From: Candidatus Saccharimonadota bacterium
GTDB lineage: Bacteria; Patescibacteriota; Saccharimonadia; Saccharimonadales; Saccharimonadaceae
Direction of reading: 5' to 3'
Length of the DNA: 64,000 nucleotides
Assembly: GCA_017510445.1 (NCBI GenBank)
Contig: JAFWNF010000005.1
Coordinates: forward strand, 62,001-126,000
Shown: positions 50,871-60,118 of the stretch, piece by piece
How the letters are laid out: each line of letters starts with the position of its first letter
How positions within the stretch are numbered: the stretch's first letter is position 1
Program-made: the position numbers and the translations under genes
The notes under the pieces: generated by a model
What the model saw: the letters and a program-made list of their open reading frames with translations, nothing else
Database searches by the model: none
Told to the model about the DNA's origin: nothing

Positions 50871-52719
50871 CTTTTTCTCCTTTCTCTTTATCTTCTAATT
50901 TGGCTTTTTTGGACTTTGGTTTTGTTTCTTCTGGTTCTTTTTCAGAATCTGGTTCAAAACCATCGCCCTTTTCTTCGGATTTTGGTGAATTTTCATCAAG
51001 GAATTCATCGAAGTTTTCCTCAATCTCATCATCAGTTTTTTCGGACTTTAGATCTTCTTTTTTCTCCTTTTCTTCCCTGTTTTCAGAATTTTCTCCAGCT
51101 TCTTCTTCAGGCTCTTCTTTAGTTTCGTCATCCGATTTTTCGGATTTTGGTTCATTTTCTTCAGATTTTTCATCAGTTTTTGGTTCAGAATCGTCAGTCT
51201 CTTTCGATTTTTTAATATGTTTTGCAATCGCTAAAGCAACAATTATGGAAATAGACACAACAATTGAGCCGACCAAAAACCATATTATTGTTGGGATCAT
51301 TGTTGCTTTCGGATCTATCTCGTCAGGTATTTTATAAAGCACCAGGTCGTCAGGATCCTCATTCTCCATTTGTTTTTCGAGCTCTTCTCGTTTGGCTTTT
51401 TCAAGCTCCTTGATTTCGTCATTACTAAGGTCTTTTATCCAGCCAACAATTTCGTGGTCGTAAGAATTCTTTTTTTGTTTTCCGAGATAATACCAAGTCT
51501 CGGTGTTAGTATTCTCTTGATCTCCACTTGCCTTTGTGTAGTAGTAGAGTATCTCATAGGCCCCAGCTTTAGCATATTCTCCTGTTTCTTTTCCATCAAC
51601 ACTATCAAAAATAGGTTGATCATAGTTAAGAACTTTCTCGGTATATTTGCCATCTTTATATGTTCCGGTCGCATATCCCTTTCCGTCTATCCAGCCCTCA
51701 GAAAATTGATTGTTATTAGATTTTGTTCTAATGTAGGCTTTTGTACCATCTTGGCCATACCATCCTTTGCTTGCGGTGTATAAGACATTGAATTCTGTAT
51801 TGGCTGGAATTGTCGATGAATCCGATTCGGAATCGACCACGCTCGTTATTTTTGTTTCTTTGATTGTAACGCCTTCGCTTGCATTTTCAGTTTGGAACGC
51901 AACATCATAGGTTGTCGAATCTTTATGATACCAGCCGGAATATTGCCCATAGGAGACGTAGACGTATGTTGAGAATTTACCAGATGGAATATAATACAGG
52001 ACTGGGATCTCGGTCAGAGGTTTTACGTCCAGCGTGGCGATTGTTTTACCGTCTTCGTTTGGCGCGTCTTTAAGATCAATTTTGTCTCGTGTAGTGACGA
52101 ACGTTCTATTCCACTTATCCGTTGCGATACTCGCAGTATTCCTATCGCCTACCCATGCATGCATATGCTTGATCCAGCCAGAATGGCCTTCATATTCAAC
52201 ATACATCCAAAGCCCATCATAATAATCGGCTGAAACAATAATACCGGCAGGAAGATGGTATTCACCATCCACTTTCCCAAACCTTTCGTTTGGGCCTTTA
52301 TAAAGATATGATTCGTCATTGACTGTGTACACGGAAAGGGGGGAAGATGCTTTCGAGATAGTAGACAGGTCAAAAGTATCATCAGCATATCCAACATCGG
52401 AAGCCCTTATAAGATAGTTTCGTCCTTCATACTCTACACTCATCATCTTTTCACCATCTGCTGAGGAGAAATCATAGACAACTGTCAATCTTGTTTTTTC
52501 TGGAACTGTAATCACTTCGTCATAAACGATCTTGTTTTTTTCTTGATCATATCTACTCTCCAATAATTGGGCACCGCCTTGTTTTGTTACAATAACATCA
52601 TATTCGTACACATATGGAGCGCTGATGTCAGCATAAGTAGAGACTGAGAAGAAGGGGGTTAGTGAGAAGGCGAAGAATAACGCCGTTAGTATTAGGGTTA
52701 GTTTATTTCTTTTTTTCAT
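50863..52719 (-). CDS. secreted SH3b-repeat protein with C-terminal helix and acidic tail
   Basis: 618 aa. Signal peptide (about 8-30), then ~430 residues of repeated SH3b-like units, e.g. YLYKGPNERFGKVDG with WMYVEYEGHSGWIKHM, and DAPNEDGKTIATL with YVSYGQYSGWYH. One helix (about 475-498) is followed by ~120 cytoplasmic residues made almost only of Glu, Asp, Ser and Lys in SEKSDDE-type repeats. Outer SH3b units usually bind peptidoglycan or peptides. The acidic tail could contact partner proteins. Co-transcribed with a transporter and two small membrane proteins, so it may sense or hold wall at the transporter (inference). Confidence 0.8.
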   Translation of the reverse strand: MKKRNKLTLILTALFFAFSLTPFFSVSTYADISAPYVYEYDVIVTKQGGAQLLESRYDQEKNKIVYDEVITVPEKTRLTVVYDFSSADGEKMMSVEYEGRNYLIRASDVGYADDTFDLSTISKASSPLSVYTVNDESYLYKGPNERFGKVDGEYHLPAGIIVSADYYDGLWMYVEYEGHSGWIKHMHAWVGDRNTASIATDKWNRTFVTTRDKIDLKDAPNEDGKTIATLDVKPLTEIPVLYYIPSGKFSTYVYVSYGQYSGWYHKDSTTYDVAFQTENASEGVTIKETKITSVVDSESDSSTIPANTEFNVLYTASKGWYGQDGTKAYIRTKSNNNQFSEGWIDGKGYATGTYKDGKYTEKVLNYDQPIFDSVDGKETGEYAKAGAYEILYYYTKASGDQENTNTETWYYLGKQKKNSYDHEIVGWIKDLSNDEIKELEKAKREELEKQMENEDPDDLVLYKIPDEIDPKATMIPTIIWFLVGSIVVSISIIVALAIAKHIKKSKETDDSEPKTDEKSEENEPKSEKSDDETKEEPEEEAGENSENREEKEKKEDLKSEKTDDEIEENFDEFLDENSPKSEEKGDGFEPDSEKEPEETKPKSKKAKLEDKEKGEKDA

Positions 52720-52849
52720 TTTTTAATTCCTTTCTAACTAAGATGATTGTGATTAAGATTATTACGATAACAATTGTTGAGGTGATAATGAGCGGGAGCG
52801 GATCAGTTTGCCATGCGGGCGGAACTCCCGAGATCTGAAAATCAGGCAT
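52703..52849 (-). CDS. 48-aa single-helix membrane protein
   Basis: ATG at 52849 with GGAG 7 nt upstream. The product starts MPDFQISGVPPAWQ, has one helix (about 20-38, LIITSTIVIVIILITIILV) and a basic tail. It overlaps the MFS stop by 8 bp (ATGCCTGA) and the next start by 17 bp, so it sits snugly in the operon. The good SD and chained overlaps make it a real gene. Confidence 0.75.
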   Translation of the reverse strand: MPDFQISGVPPAWQTDPLPLIITSTIVIVIILITIILVRKELKNEKKK

Positions 52850-53894
52850 GTTTTTTCTCCTTCTTTGTTATTTTCATGAGGACGAAATGACAAATCAGGG
52901 TTGCGACAGAAATGACAATGCAACTTGTGAAAAAGTTACCTAGTTTGAAAAAGAAAATCGGAACCGTGCCGAGGAAGAGGCCGATGGTTGTCAGGCCGAA
53001 TGCGAGACCTGGAGTTTTCTTTAGAACCGAAACAAGAAGTGCGAGAGTGATTGCCATAGTCATTGAAAAGAACATCACGCCAATAAGTGAAACAACCATA
53101 ATGTTGTCGCCAAAAAGAAGAAACGGTAGTGCACCGAGCACACTAATCATTGCAGTTTTTCTGGCGCCGATTTTGTCACAAAGAATCCCGCCGAGAGCTT
53201 TTCCAAAGCCCATCGAAACATAAAGCAGAATGGTCTGGAAAGTTGTTTTGTTCCAGGAAGTCGGAATGCCATAACCCATATAGCCTCGAACGATGACGAC
53301 GAAAACTGCAAGAAAAATCAGAAGTCCGACTGGGAAAGATTTATTCGCAAAGTCGAAATTTTTGCAAGGATTTTTGTCTTTTTCGGTACGCTTGCGAAAA
53401 ATCTCCGCTAAGAAAACTGGCGGTAAAGCAGACAAAGCAAGCAAAATAATGAACCAGAATGGCGCAACATCTGCTAGAAGTTTTCCTGTAATTACACCAA
53501 AGGAACCGCCAGCAACAAAAATTGCTGCGGGAGTAATTTTCCCGTTTGAAGCGCGAAGCGTAACTTCGGCGCCTGCAACATGCGCAAAGGCGTTGCCGAG
53601 ACAAAGAATCAAGACTGAAATAAAAATTGGAAATGTTGGGAGAAGTGAAAATAGAGCCAAGGCGACCGACATGAAAACTAAGCCAAGTGCGCCAAACGGA
53701 ATCTTGGGAAATTTGTCACTAATTCTACCGACGAGAGATTGAGGAACGAACGCAAGTGCATCATAGAAAAACGGCACAGACCAAAGTAGAGCATTATCGC
53801 CGATGACCTTAGAAAGAAAATAAAAACATATTACTTCGGTCGCAAAATGAATGTAGAAGTAAAGCGGTCCGGTAATATTAACTTTTCTGCCCAT
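52842..53894 (-). CDS. major facilitator superfamily transporter
   Basis: 350 aa, about eleven helices, shorter than the usual 400. MFS loop 2-3 motif in VGRISDKFPKIPFGALGL and its repeat in GFGKALGGILCDKIGARKTAM. Substrate unknown. Leaderless start: TGC-TAAAAT 7 nt before the ATG. First gene of the operon with the 48-aa, SH3b and 141-aa proteins. Confidence 0.85.
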   Translation of the reverse strand: MGRKVNITGPLYFYIHFATEVICFYFLSKVIGDNALLWSVPFFYDALAFVPQSLVGRISDKFPKIPFGALGLVFMSVALALFSLLPTFPIFISVLILCLGNAFAHVAGAEVTLRASNGKITPAAIFVAGGSFGVITGKLLADVAPFWFIILLALSALPPVFLAEIFRKRTEKDKNPCKNFDFANKSFPVGLLIFLAVFVVIVRGYMGYGIPTSWNKTTFQTILLYVSMGFGKALGGILCDKIGARKTAMISVLGALPFLLFGDNIMVVSLIGVMFFSMTMAITLALLVSVLKKTPGLAFGLTTIGLFLGTVPIFFFKLGNFFTSCIVISVATLICHFVLMKITKKEKKHA

Positions 53895-53901
53895 CTTTTT
53901 T

Positions 53902-53910
53902 ATTTTAGCA
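53902..53910 (-). promoter_or_regulatory. leaderless extended -10 box of the MFS operon
   Basis: TGC-TAAAAT 7 nt before the ATG at 53894. Confidence 0.62.
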
Positions 53911-53916
53911 TAAATT

Positions 53917-56790
53917 TTATCGTTTTATAACGTTGACCGTGATGAGGGCAGTTTCTTTGTCAGTCTGAATTAAAGCGTAAATTTTGCCAGTTTGTTGAGC
54001 GAGGTTGTAACCAGCTAAAATAGCCGTACGCCCATCATAATTTTTATTATCAAGAATGCTTAATCCGCCAGTTAATGTTCCGAGAAGCGCATTTTTTGCC
54101 CTATTAAAATCAGTGTTGCCCTTCAGTTTGTTGCCACAGACATCAATTTTGTAGGCGGAAAGATTGGTTTGGGTTTTTCGAATTTCTGCTTGGATGTTAG
54201 CTGAGTTTCTATCAATTCTTTCAAGTTCCTCTGCGTGATCTTGTTCAGAAAGTTCAGCAGCGACGTGAGCGATGTCAGCGCCAGCTTCAAAGAACATGAT
54301 TGGGATTTCTAGAAGGGTGTCAGTATCGAGTTCAAAACAGCCATCAGCAAAAATGTCGCCAAGGATTTCGCTTTCTTCATTTTTTTCTTTTTTGGAGTTA
54401 TCTTCATCGGGTTCTTCTTCGTCTTCTTCGGACTCGCCCTTTTCTTTTTCATCTTCTTCGTCTTCTTCCTCCTCATCAAATAGGTCTTCGATTTCTTTTT
54501 TTGCAACTTTAATGGTATAGCTATCTCCATCGTCTTTTTCGACAATTGAATAATTAATAATGGCCAATGCGTAATCGCTATATTCTGGACTATCTGATAT
54601 TTCTAGTTTTAATTTTTCTTTCCCAGACTCAATAACTACCCATTTTCCGTCACGGAGCCCAAGAAGACTGACAATTACGCCATCGTCAGAGGAAAAACTG
54701 ATGGCTGTATTTTCGAATTGACTGGCCGAAAGATAATAATAATTTATCTGTGAATAACCGATCGAATTGTTTTTCGTACAGAAATCATCGCAAGAAAGCG
54801 TAGTCCCATGTGGGCGGGAGTGATCAATCGCTTGAAGATAAACTGCGGGATCATAGTCATTAGTCAAATTTCGCTCCGCAAGCCTTATTAAAGTACTTTT
54901 CATCGTATCAACTCCAAATATGTTTTGGGCCGTCTGAAGTTCTTCATTAGAGAGAAGCATTTTTAAAATTCCGTTAATATCGCCGGTTTGTTCATAGAGA
55001 TTTTGAAACCAAGCAACTGACGGATAGCCTAAAAAATCTGGGCATATTTTATCTAAACTAGTGTCTTCAGAGCATTTCTCTAGATAGCCCTTGTAGTGGT
55101 CTGCGTTAATAAGACTATTTTCTGGTTGGTGTTGCATCACGTTGATAGACATCATATTCGCCGTACCTTCAACGGTAAAGTTAGTAGCACGATAGATGTC
55201 TCCTATTGCGGAATATGAGTAATTAGTTTGGTAGTGGTGGCCTAGTTCGTGAGCGATAACGGCCGGGGTCGAAACCGCAGATTCTCCAGCAAGTTTGTCT
55301 GGATAAATTGTGATTAGCGGATACGACAGAACGTGGGAAGAATAATCTTTTTCTTCATATGTTAGAGAGCCTAATTCAGTCCTTATTCTATGCCCAAGGT
55401 CCACATTAAGGCGATTCGCATAGAAAGCTACTGTTTTATTGCCACTTGTTTCGTTATATGGATTTACTATGTAGACTGGCATTGCCGTTTCGAGAACATC
55501 AAGGATGTCTTTATTAATACCACTATTGCGCAAAACTTCGTTTTGAGCGTTTTTTATCATGTTAGATGCATAAAGATTAGGGTTTTTTGTCATTAGGTCT
55601 GAAAAATCAATTGGATTAATTTCAAATTTTTCATATTCATAGTCCAGCCCAAGATTAGATTTATATTTTTTTACGGACTCATCAAGAAAATTACAAGCTT
55701 TCTCTGCTTCAGCATCTGAAATTTTGTCACGACCAGTATCGGTATAAAAAACAACAAATTTGCCAGAATTAGAAAGTTTTGCTTTGTTTAATGTCGTAAC
55801 GCGGTGTTCAGATTTCTTCGCATAGGCGTTCTGAGAAAAGAGTGACGGGAAATAGGAAGTTTCTTCGTTGCCACTAGCATCGAGACCAAATTCGACATTT
55901 TGAAATGAAAAAATGTCATAGAAAAGTTGCTTCGTTTCGATGCTAAGCTCATCATAATTGTCTTCTATTAATCTAGCAAAATCTGGGGCCATCGCTTCGG
56001 ATTCGCCCTTGAATTTTTCTGGAAGTGAACCAGAATCAAAATAAGAAAGCAAGGCATTATTCACGTATTCGTCAGTCGAGATTTCGCCATTTTGGTAAGC
56101 GATTTCAATTTTCGCGGAAGAAGTTAGCTTTACTTCCCTTTCAGCAAAAACATTTTGTTTGATTGAATCTCTCGCAATGTTGGCGAAAATGAAAAAAGAA
56201 AGGAAAATGATTGGCGCGAAAACTAATGTACGCCAAATCCCACCGCCAATAAGTTTGCCAATAATTCGGCCAGCAGAACATTTTTCGCGTTTTATGCGCA
56301 AAATCCAACGAATCAATCCCCAAAGGAGGTTCAATCCGCCAACGATAAGTGCGACAAGAACTAGAGTATCCCCCCACCAGCTTTCGACTTTGTCGGTACC
56401 ATCGGCCAAAGCCTGTGAAAGTTCGGAGCTTTCTTTCAGAGAGATGCCAATTGGAAGTGTCACAGCGACGCCAAGCCAAATTAAAACACGCAAAAATTTA
56501 ATCCAGCCATTTTCTTTTTTCGGTGTCTGAGCAGACTCGGCACTTGGAGATTCCTCGGCCAAAAACGGTTTTGGCTGTTTAGTAAACGAATTTTCTGATG
56601 GTGTTGGTTGTTCGGTTGGAGTCTCGTTTGGAACTTCTTCGGGCGCGGACGCTTCTAGCTCGATGTTTTGAGCTGGTTGGTTTTCTGATTGGGGAGAGAT
56701 GTCTTCTTGATTTTGAGTTTGTCCTGGTTGAGGTGTGGGCTGATTTTCGGAATTTTCTAAAGAATTGTTTTCTTTTAGATTATTATCCAT
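53917..56790 (-). CDS. giant membrane zinc metalloprotease (HExxH)
   Basis: 957 aa. Disordered Pro/Gln/Glu/Asn-rich cytoplasmic start of ~95 residues, three helices (about 98-118, 145-168, 183-205), then a ~750-residue outer part. This holds the zinc site AHELGHHYQ at about 517, followed ~24 residues later by FTVEGTANMM, which supplies a likely third ligand Glu (gluzincin-like). A C-terminal region has an acidic run (DEEEEDEEDEKEKGE) and a helical end. No exact family recognised. Expected to cut proteins at the cell surface, for example of a host or of its own envelope (inference). SD AAGGA before the ATG. Confidence 0.8.
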   Translation of the reverse strand: MDNNLKENNSLENSENQPTPQPGQTQNQEDISPQSENQPAQNIELEASAPEEVPNETPTEQPTPSENSFTKQPKPFLAEESPSAESAQTPKKENGWIKFLRVLIWLGVAVTLPIGISLKESSELSQALADGTDKVESWWGDTLVLVALIVGGLNLLWGLIRWILRIKREKCSAGRIIGKLIGGGIWRTLVFAPIIFLSFFIFANIARDSIKQNVFAEREVKLTSSAKIEIAYQNGEISTDEYVNNALLSYFDSGSLPEKFKGESEAMAPDFARLIEDNYDELSIETKQLFYDIFSFQNVEFGLDASGNEETSYFPSLFSQNAYAKKSEHRVTTLNKAKLSNSGKFVVFYTDTGRDKISDAEAEKACNFLDESVKKYKSNLGLDYEYEKFEINPIDFSDLMTKNPNLYASNMIKNAQNEVLRNSGINKDILDVLETAMPVYIVNPYNETSGNKTVAFYANRLNVDLGHRIRTELGSLTYEEKDYSSHVLSYPLITIYPDKLAGESAVSTPAVIAHELGHHYQTNYSYSAIGDIYRATNFTVEGTANMMSINVMQHQPENSLINADHYKGYLEKCSEDTSLDKICPDFLGYPSVAWFQNLYEQTGDINGILKMLLSNEELQTAQNIFGVDTMKSTLIRLAERNLTNDYDPAVYLQAIDHSRPHGTTLSCDDFCTKNNSIGYSQINYYYLSASQFENTAISFSSDDGVIVSLLGLRDGKWVVIESGKEKLKLEISDSPEYSDYALAIINYSIVEKDDGDSYTIKVAKKEIEDLFDEEEEDEEDEKEKGESEEDEEEPDEDNSKKEKNEESEILGDIFADGCFELDTDTLLEIPIMFFEAGADIAHVAAELSEQDHAEELERIDRNSANIQAEIRKTQTNLSAYKIDVCGNKLKGNTDFNRAKNALLGTLTGGLSILDNKNYDGRTAILAGYNLAQQTGKIYALIQTDKETALITVNVIKR

Positions 56791-56901
56791 ATTTTTTCCT
56801 TTTTAAACCTTTTATGGTTATAATTATAACCTTTTTAGGAATTTAAAGGAAGTTTGGCACCAGCAAGAAATGGTCTCGGCGGTTCGAGGCCTTATCTTTC
56901 C

Positions 56902-56930
56902 ATTATAGCACAGCATAAGCATTTTGTCAA
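56902..56930 (-). promoter_or_regulatory. consensus promoter of the metalloprotease gene
   Basis: TTGACA, 17-bp spacer, TGC-TATAAT on the minus strand, ~110 nt above the ATG. A second TATAAT inside an inverted repeat lies at about 56815-56835. Confidence 0.75.
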
Positions 56931-56968
56931 GTTTTTCCTGTTTTCCTTAGAGTCCACAATTCTTTTTC

Positions 56969-57168
56969 TTTCAAAACTCTCTTTCTCTCTCACATGGACA
57001 AATTCTCGCGGTCTATATTTTTTACAACATAGTTCACGACTTTGAAAAATTCTTTAGTCGTTTCACTTCGGGAATTTTTCAAAGTCGGAAATGTTAGTGA
57101 AAAATCCGGAGAATTACTCACAAAACTTCGTTTTGTTCGCCGAGCTCGAGAAAAGGAGAGTTTTGAGA
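56969..57168 (+). ncRNA. candidate 6S-like structured RNA
   Basis: About 200 bp of intergenic sequence fold on paper into one long rod. Closing stem 56969-56981/57156-57168 (13 bp), TTTCTC/GAGAAA, then an open bubble whose 3' side carries a 7-bp hairpin (57120-57136). Next AATTCTC/GAGAATT, CGG/CCG, a 9-bp stem (57017-57025/57097-57105), AACAT/ATGTT and a 16-bp stem 57037-57052/57072-57087. Closing stem, bubble with a 3' hairpin and a long apical arm are the plan of 6S RNA. The strand is a guess from the hairpin side; promoter and terminator are not clear. Confidence 0.45.
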
Positions 57169-57204
57169 TAATCGAAAATAGGTTAGGGACGGCTTACAAA
57201 ACAA

Positions 57205-57213
57205 TGTTATAAT
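57205..57213 (+). promoter_or_regulatory. leaderless extended -10 box of comEC
   Basis: TGT-TATAAT 7 nt before the ATG at 57221. Confidence 0.7.
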
Positions 57214-57220
57214 TAACCAT

Positions 57221-58666
57221 ATGTGGAAAAGGTTGTGGAAAACTTTGCACCAATCGTGGTTACTTGTTGCCCTATGTCTCGGTATTGTCTCTGGTACGGT
57301 GCTGGCTCTCATCGTTCGTTCGACCTTTTTCGTTTCGCCATATTGGCTGATTTTTGTGGCGGTTCTTTTTTTGTTTGCGTTTTTTAAACCTAATTATTTG
57401 ACTGTTATAATCATCTTCCTTTCTGGGATTATTTTGTCATTTTTTCGAGCAAGCGCAGATATTTCTGGTGCAGATTATCTTTCGCAATTTGTGAACGAAA
57501 CGGTGACGATCTCAGGAACGATTTCGGAAGATCCTGATTTTGACGAAGATAAAACAAAATTGAAACTAAACGATTTGGTTTTAAACGATACTAGCGCTAA
57601 AGGAACGCTTTATGTGCAGATTTCGGAAACGGAAATGGATATTCAGCGTTCAGATAAAATCACGCTCACAGGAAAAATGAGTGACGGTTTTGGGAGTTTT
57701 TCGGGTTCTATGTATCGCCCAAAAATTGTTTCAGTGGCTCGGCCAGAGCCTGGCGATTTGTTTCTGAGGCTTCGGAACTTGTTTGCAGAAAAAATTAAGC
57801 AGTTTGTACCAGAAAAGGAGAGCTCTCTTTCCCTTGCATATCTGCTCGGTATGAAAAATGGCCTGCCTGATGATGTGCTGGAAATGCTCCGGATTATTGG
57901 CTTGACACATATCGTTGTGGCGAGTGGAACGCATCTTGGAATTATCGTTTCGGTGGTTAGAAAAATTTTTGGGAAACTTTCGAGGTTTTCCGGGCTTCTA
58001 TTTTCGATTCTTTTTATTTTAGTGTTTGGTGGGATTATCGGTTGGACAGCATCAATTGTGCGTGCGACGATTGTGACAGTCTTATCGCTTCTGATGTGGT
58101 ATGTCGGAAGAAAATTTGAGGGGTGGCGAATTATTTTGATTGCGATGGCGGTGACGCTCATAATTAATCCGATGTTTATCACGAACCTCGGCTGGCTTTT
58201 ATCTTTCGCATCGTTTTCGGGAATTTTGATTTTAGAGCCGAAACTTAAAGAGTTTTTCTTTGGCGAAAAGAAAATTAATAAACTACTCGAGATTTTGCTC
58301 GTCACGGTGTCGGCACAACTGGCGTGTATTCCAATTTTGATTTATTATTTCGGTTCAATATCTTTAATTTCGGTGGTGGCGAACGTGTTGATTCTGCCAA
58401 CGATGCCGGTGGTGATGGGTCTAACTTTTCTCACTGGCGTTTTTGGTGGGATTGAATTCCTTGGTATGATACTCGGAAAAATCGTCACATTTTTAATCGA
58501 TTACCACTTACTTGTTATGAACTTCTTTGCGGAACAAAAAATGTTTATCGTCAGTTTTGGAGAGAAAAATCCGCTGATCTTTCTGATTTATGTGCCAATT
58601 GTTTCGATGCTTCTAGTTCTTTGGGCAAAAAAATTGCGCCAGAAGAAACTTCTGACGCAACTTTAG
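57221..58666 (+). CDS. comEC: ComEC/Rec2 DNA-uptake channel
   Basis: 481 aa. Three N-terminal helices, an OB-fold-like part (VTISGTISEDPDFDEDKTKLKL), then the competence domain with LAYLLGMKNGLPDD, GLTHIVVASGTHLGIIV, VRATIVTVLSLLMWYVGRK and the C-terminal helices. The metallo-beta-lactamase domain that follows in ComEC of Bacillus is missing, so strand degradation must be done by another protein or not at all. It should pass single-stranded DNA through the membrane. Leaderless start. Converges on rimK with a hairpin (GCGCCAGAAG...) inside its last codons. Confidence 0.92.
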   Translation: MWKRLWKTLHQSWLLVALCLGIVSGTVLALIVRSTFFVSPYWLIFVAVLFLFAFFKPNYLTVIIIFLSGIILSFFRASADISGADYLSQFVNETVTISGTISEDPDFDEDKTKLKLNDLVLNDTSAKGTLYVQISETEMDIQRSDKITLTGKMSDGFGSFSGSMYRPKIVSVARPEPGDLFLRLRNLFAEKIKQFVPEKESSLSLAYLLGMKNGLPDDVLEMLRIIGLTHIVVASGTHLGIIVSVVRKIFGKLSRFSGLLFSILFILVFGGIIGWTASIVRATIVTVLSLLMWYVGRKFEGWRIILIAMAVTLIINPMFITNLGWLLSFASFSGILILEPKLKEFFFGEKKINKLLEILLVTVSAQLACIPILIYYFGSISLISVVANVLILPTMPVVMGLTFLTGVFGGIEFLGMILGKIVTFLIDYHLLVMNFFAEQKMFIVSFGEKNPLIFLIYVPIVSMLLVLWAKKLRQKKLLTQL

Positions 58667-58673
58667 TCCTAGT

Positions 58674-59582
58674 CTAGGCGCCAACGCGATCTTTGGAATT
58701 TCTGCGGGTAGCGTTGTGTTCGACATATTCAATAATTTTCGAAGCAACATCGCGACCAGTGACACGTTCAATGCCAAATCCTGGCGAAGCATTAACTTCG
58801 AGAACGACTGGGCCTTTATCGGAGCGCATCAAATCAACGCCGGCGATGTGAAGACCCATAGCTTTGGCGGCGCGAAGAGCAAGTTTTTTCTCTTCATCGG
58901 TGAGTTTGATAGAAGTGCCAAGTCCGCCTTTATGGAGATTGGAACGGAAATCATCATCGAGAGATTGACGTTGCATCGAAGCGACCACGCGAGATCCAAC
59001 CACGAAAGCACGGATATCAGTGCCAGCGGATTCTTTGACATACTCCTGAAGAAGAATGTTGGTGCCATCTTCGTTATAGAGATAGAAAGCCTGGAGAGCG
59101 GATTTTGCGGCTTTTTTAGTGTCAGCGAGAACGACGCCGTTGCCATGAGTACCGGTCGCAAGCTTAATAATCACAGGGAGGCCGATTTGCTCGAGAAGAT
59201 CGTCGATGTCAGCAGTATTACGAGAAACGAGGGTTTTTGGCGTATCAACACCAGCTTTGGTAAGGATTTGCTGAGAACGTAGTTTATCGCGAGCACGAGT
59301 GATAGCGATTGAGCTAGATGCGGTCCAGATGCCTTGCATTTCAAATTGGCGAACAATTGCACAACCATATTTGGTCATGCTGTTAGAAATACGAGGGATA
59401 ATAGCATCAAAACCTGAGAGTTTGTCACCTTTGTAATAAATGTTCGGGTGTTTTTCATCAAGAGAAATATAGCAGTTTTTATACTTTATTACGGTGACTT
59501 TGTGACCACGTTTTTCGGCCTCTTCAACGAGGCGTTTGGTGGAATAATTGGCGTTGCCATTGGAGAGGATTGCGATTTTCAT
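58674..59582 (-). CDS. rimK: RimK-family ATP-grasp amino-acid ligase
   Basis: 302 aa, RimK length. ATP-grasp signs: ARDKLRSQQILTKAGVDTPKT, PVIIKLATGTHGNGV, ILLQEYVKESAGTDIRAFVV, AGVDLMRSDKGPVVLEVNASPGFG (Mg-binding). RimK of E. coli adds glutamates to the C-terminus of ribosomal protein S6; related enzymes make other peptide tails. Directly after the retropepsin-like gene (TAA-A-ATG) with GGAG as SD, so both are made together. Two DUF1704 peptidases lie just beyond. Confidence 0.92.
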   Translation of the reverse strand: MKIAILSNGNANYSTKRLVEEAEKRGHKVTVIKYKNCYISLDEKHPNIYYKGDKLSGFDAIIPRISNSMTKYGCAIVRQFEMQGIWTASSSIAITRARDKLRSQQILTKAGVDTPKTLVSRNTADIDDLLEQIGLPVIIKLATGTHGNGVVLADTKKAAKSALQAFYLYNEDGTNILLQEYVKESAGTDIRAFVVGSRVVASMQRQSLDDDFRSNLHKGGLGTSIKLTDEEKKLALRAAKAMGLHIAGVDLMRSDKGPVVLEVNASPGFGIERVTGRDVASKIIEYVEHNATRRNSKDRVGA

Positions 59583-59583
59583 T

Positions 59584-60081
59584 TTATTTCTCCTTCTCGT
59601 TTAATTTTATATACTTCTCGTGAAATTTAAAGGGATTTTTTTGGAGTTCGCGGTTCAGTTTTTTTGAACGGAGACGCGCTTTGGGTTCTATTTCTCTTTC
59701 CGAAACATCAACAATGAATTTATTTTTGATGGTTTTTCGGCCAATGAGGACTGGGAAATTGTTTTTTTCGCGATTTGAAAGAGTAAAGAAGGCTTTAATG
59801 CGTTTTGAACCGATAACAATCGAGAGTGGAGCGCGATAACGAATTTCTTCTTCACCATTACTACTACGAACAACAACGGCTTTAAACTCTTTTCGCTCTA
59901 TTTTTTTGCCAAAGAGCTCAAAAGAGAGAACTCCGTCTTCTGACACAGAAATATTATCGACGTGGACTGAAGAAGAATCGGCACCAGTGTCGATTTTGGC
60001 GGGAATGCCTTTGATTCCTTCAATGGAAACAAAGGTATTAGCACCAATAATTTCTAGGTTTTTACGTTTAATATTTAACAT
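59584..60081 (-). CDS. RimB-type retropepsin-like protease (ATP-dependent zinc protease family)
   Basis: 165 aa. Single aspartic-protease-like half: IPAKIDTGADSSSVHV with Asp31 in D-T-G-A, then the flap-like core and FPVLIGRKTI. This matches PF05618, whose members are regularly encoded next to rimK and trim or process RimK products. The start is the ATG at 60081, ~35 nt after the promoter at 60119-60147. Basic C-terminal tail. Confidence 0.88.
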   Translation of the reverse strand: MLNIKRKNLEIIGANTFVSIEGIKGIPAKIDTGADSSSVHVDNISVSEDGVLSFELFGKKIERKEFKAVVVRSSNGEEEIRYRAPLSIVIGSKRIKAFFTLSNREKNNFPVLIGRKTIKNKFIVDVSEREIEPKARLRSKKLNRELQKNPFKFHEKYIKLNEKEK

Positions 60082-60118
60082 TTCAAAATAATCCCAAATT
60101 CTTTCAGTTGGTGCTTCT

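Noticed and set aside
57643-58305. 220-codon open frame on the minus strand
   Set aside because: Lies fully antisense within comEC; composition follows from the comEC codons.
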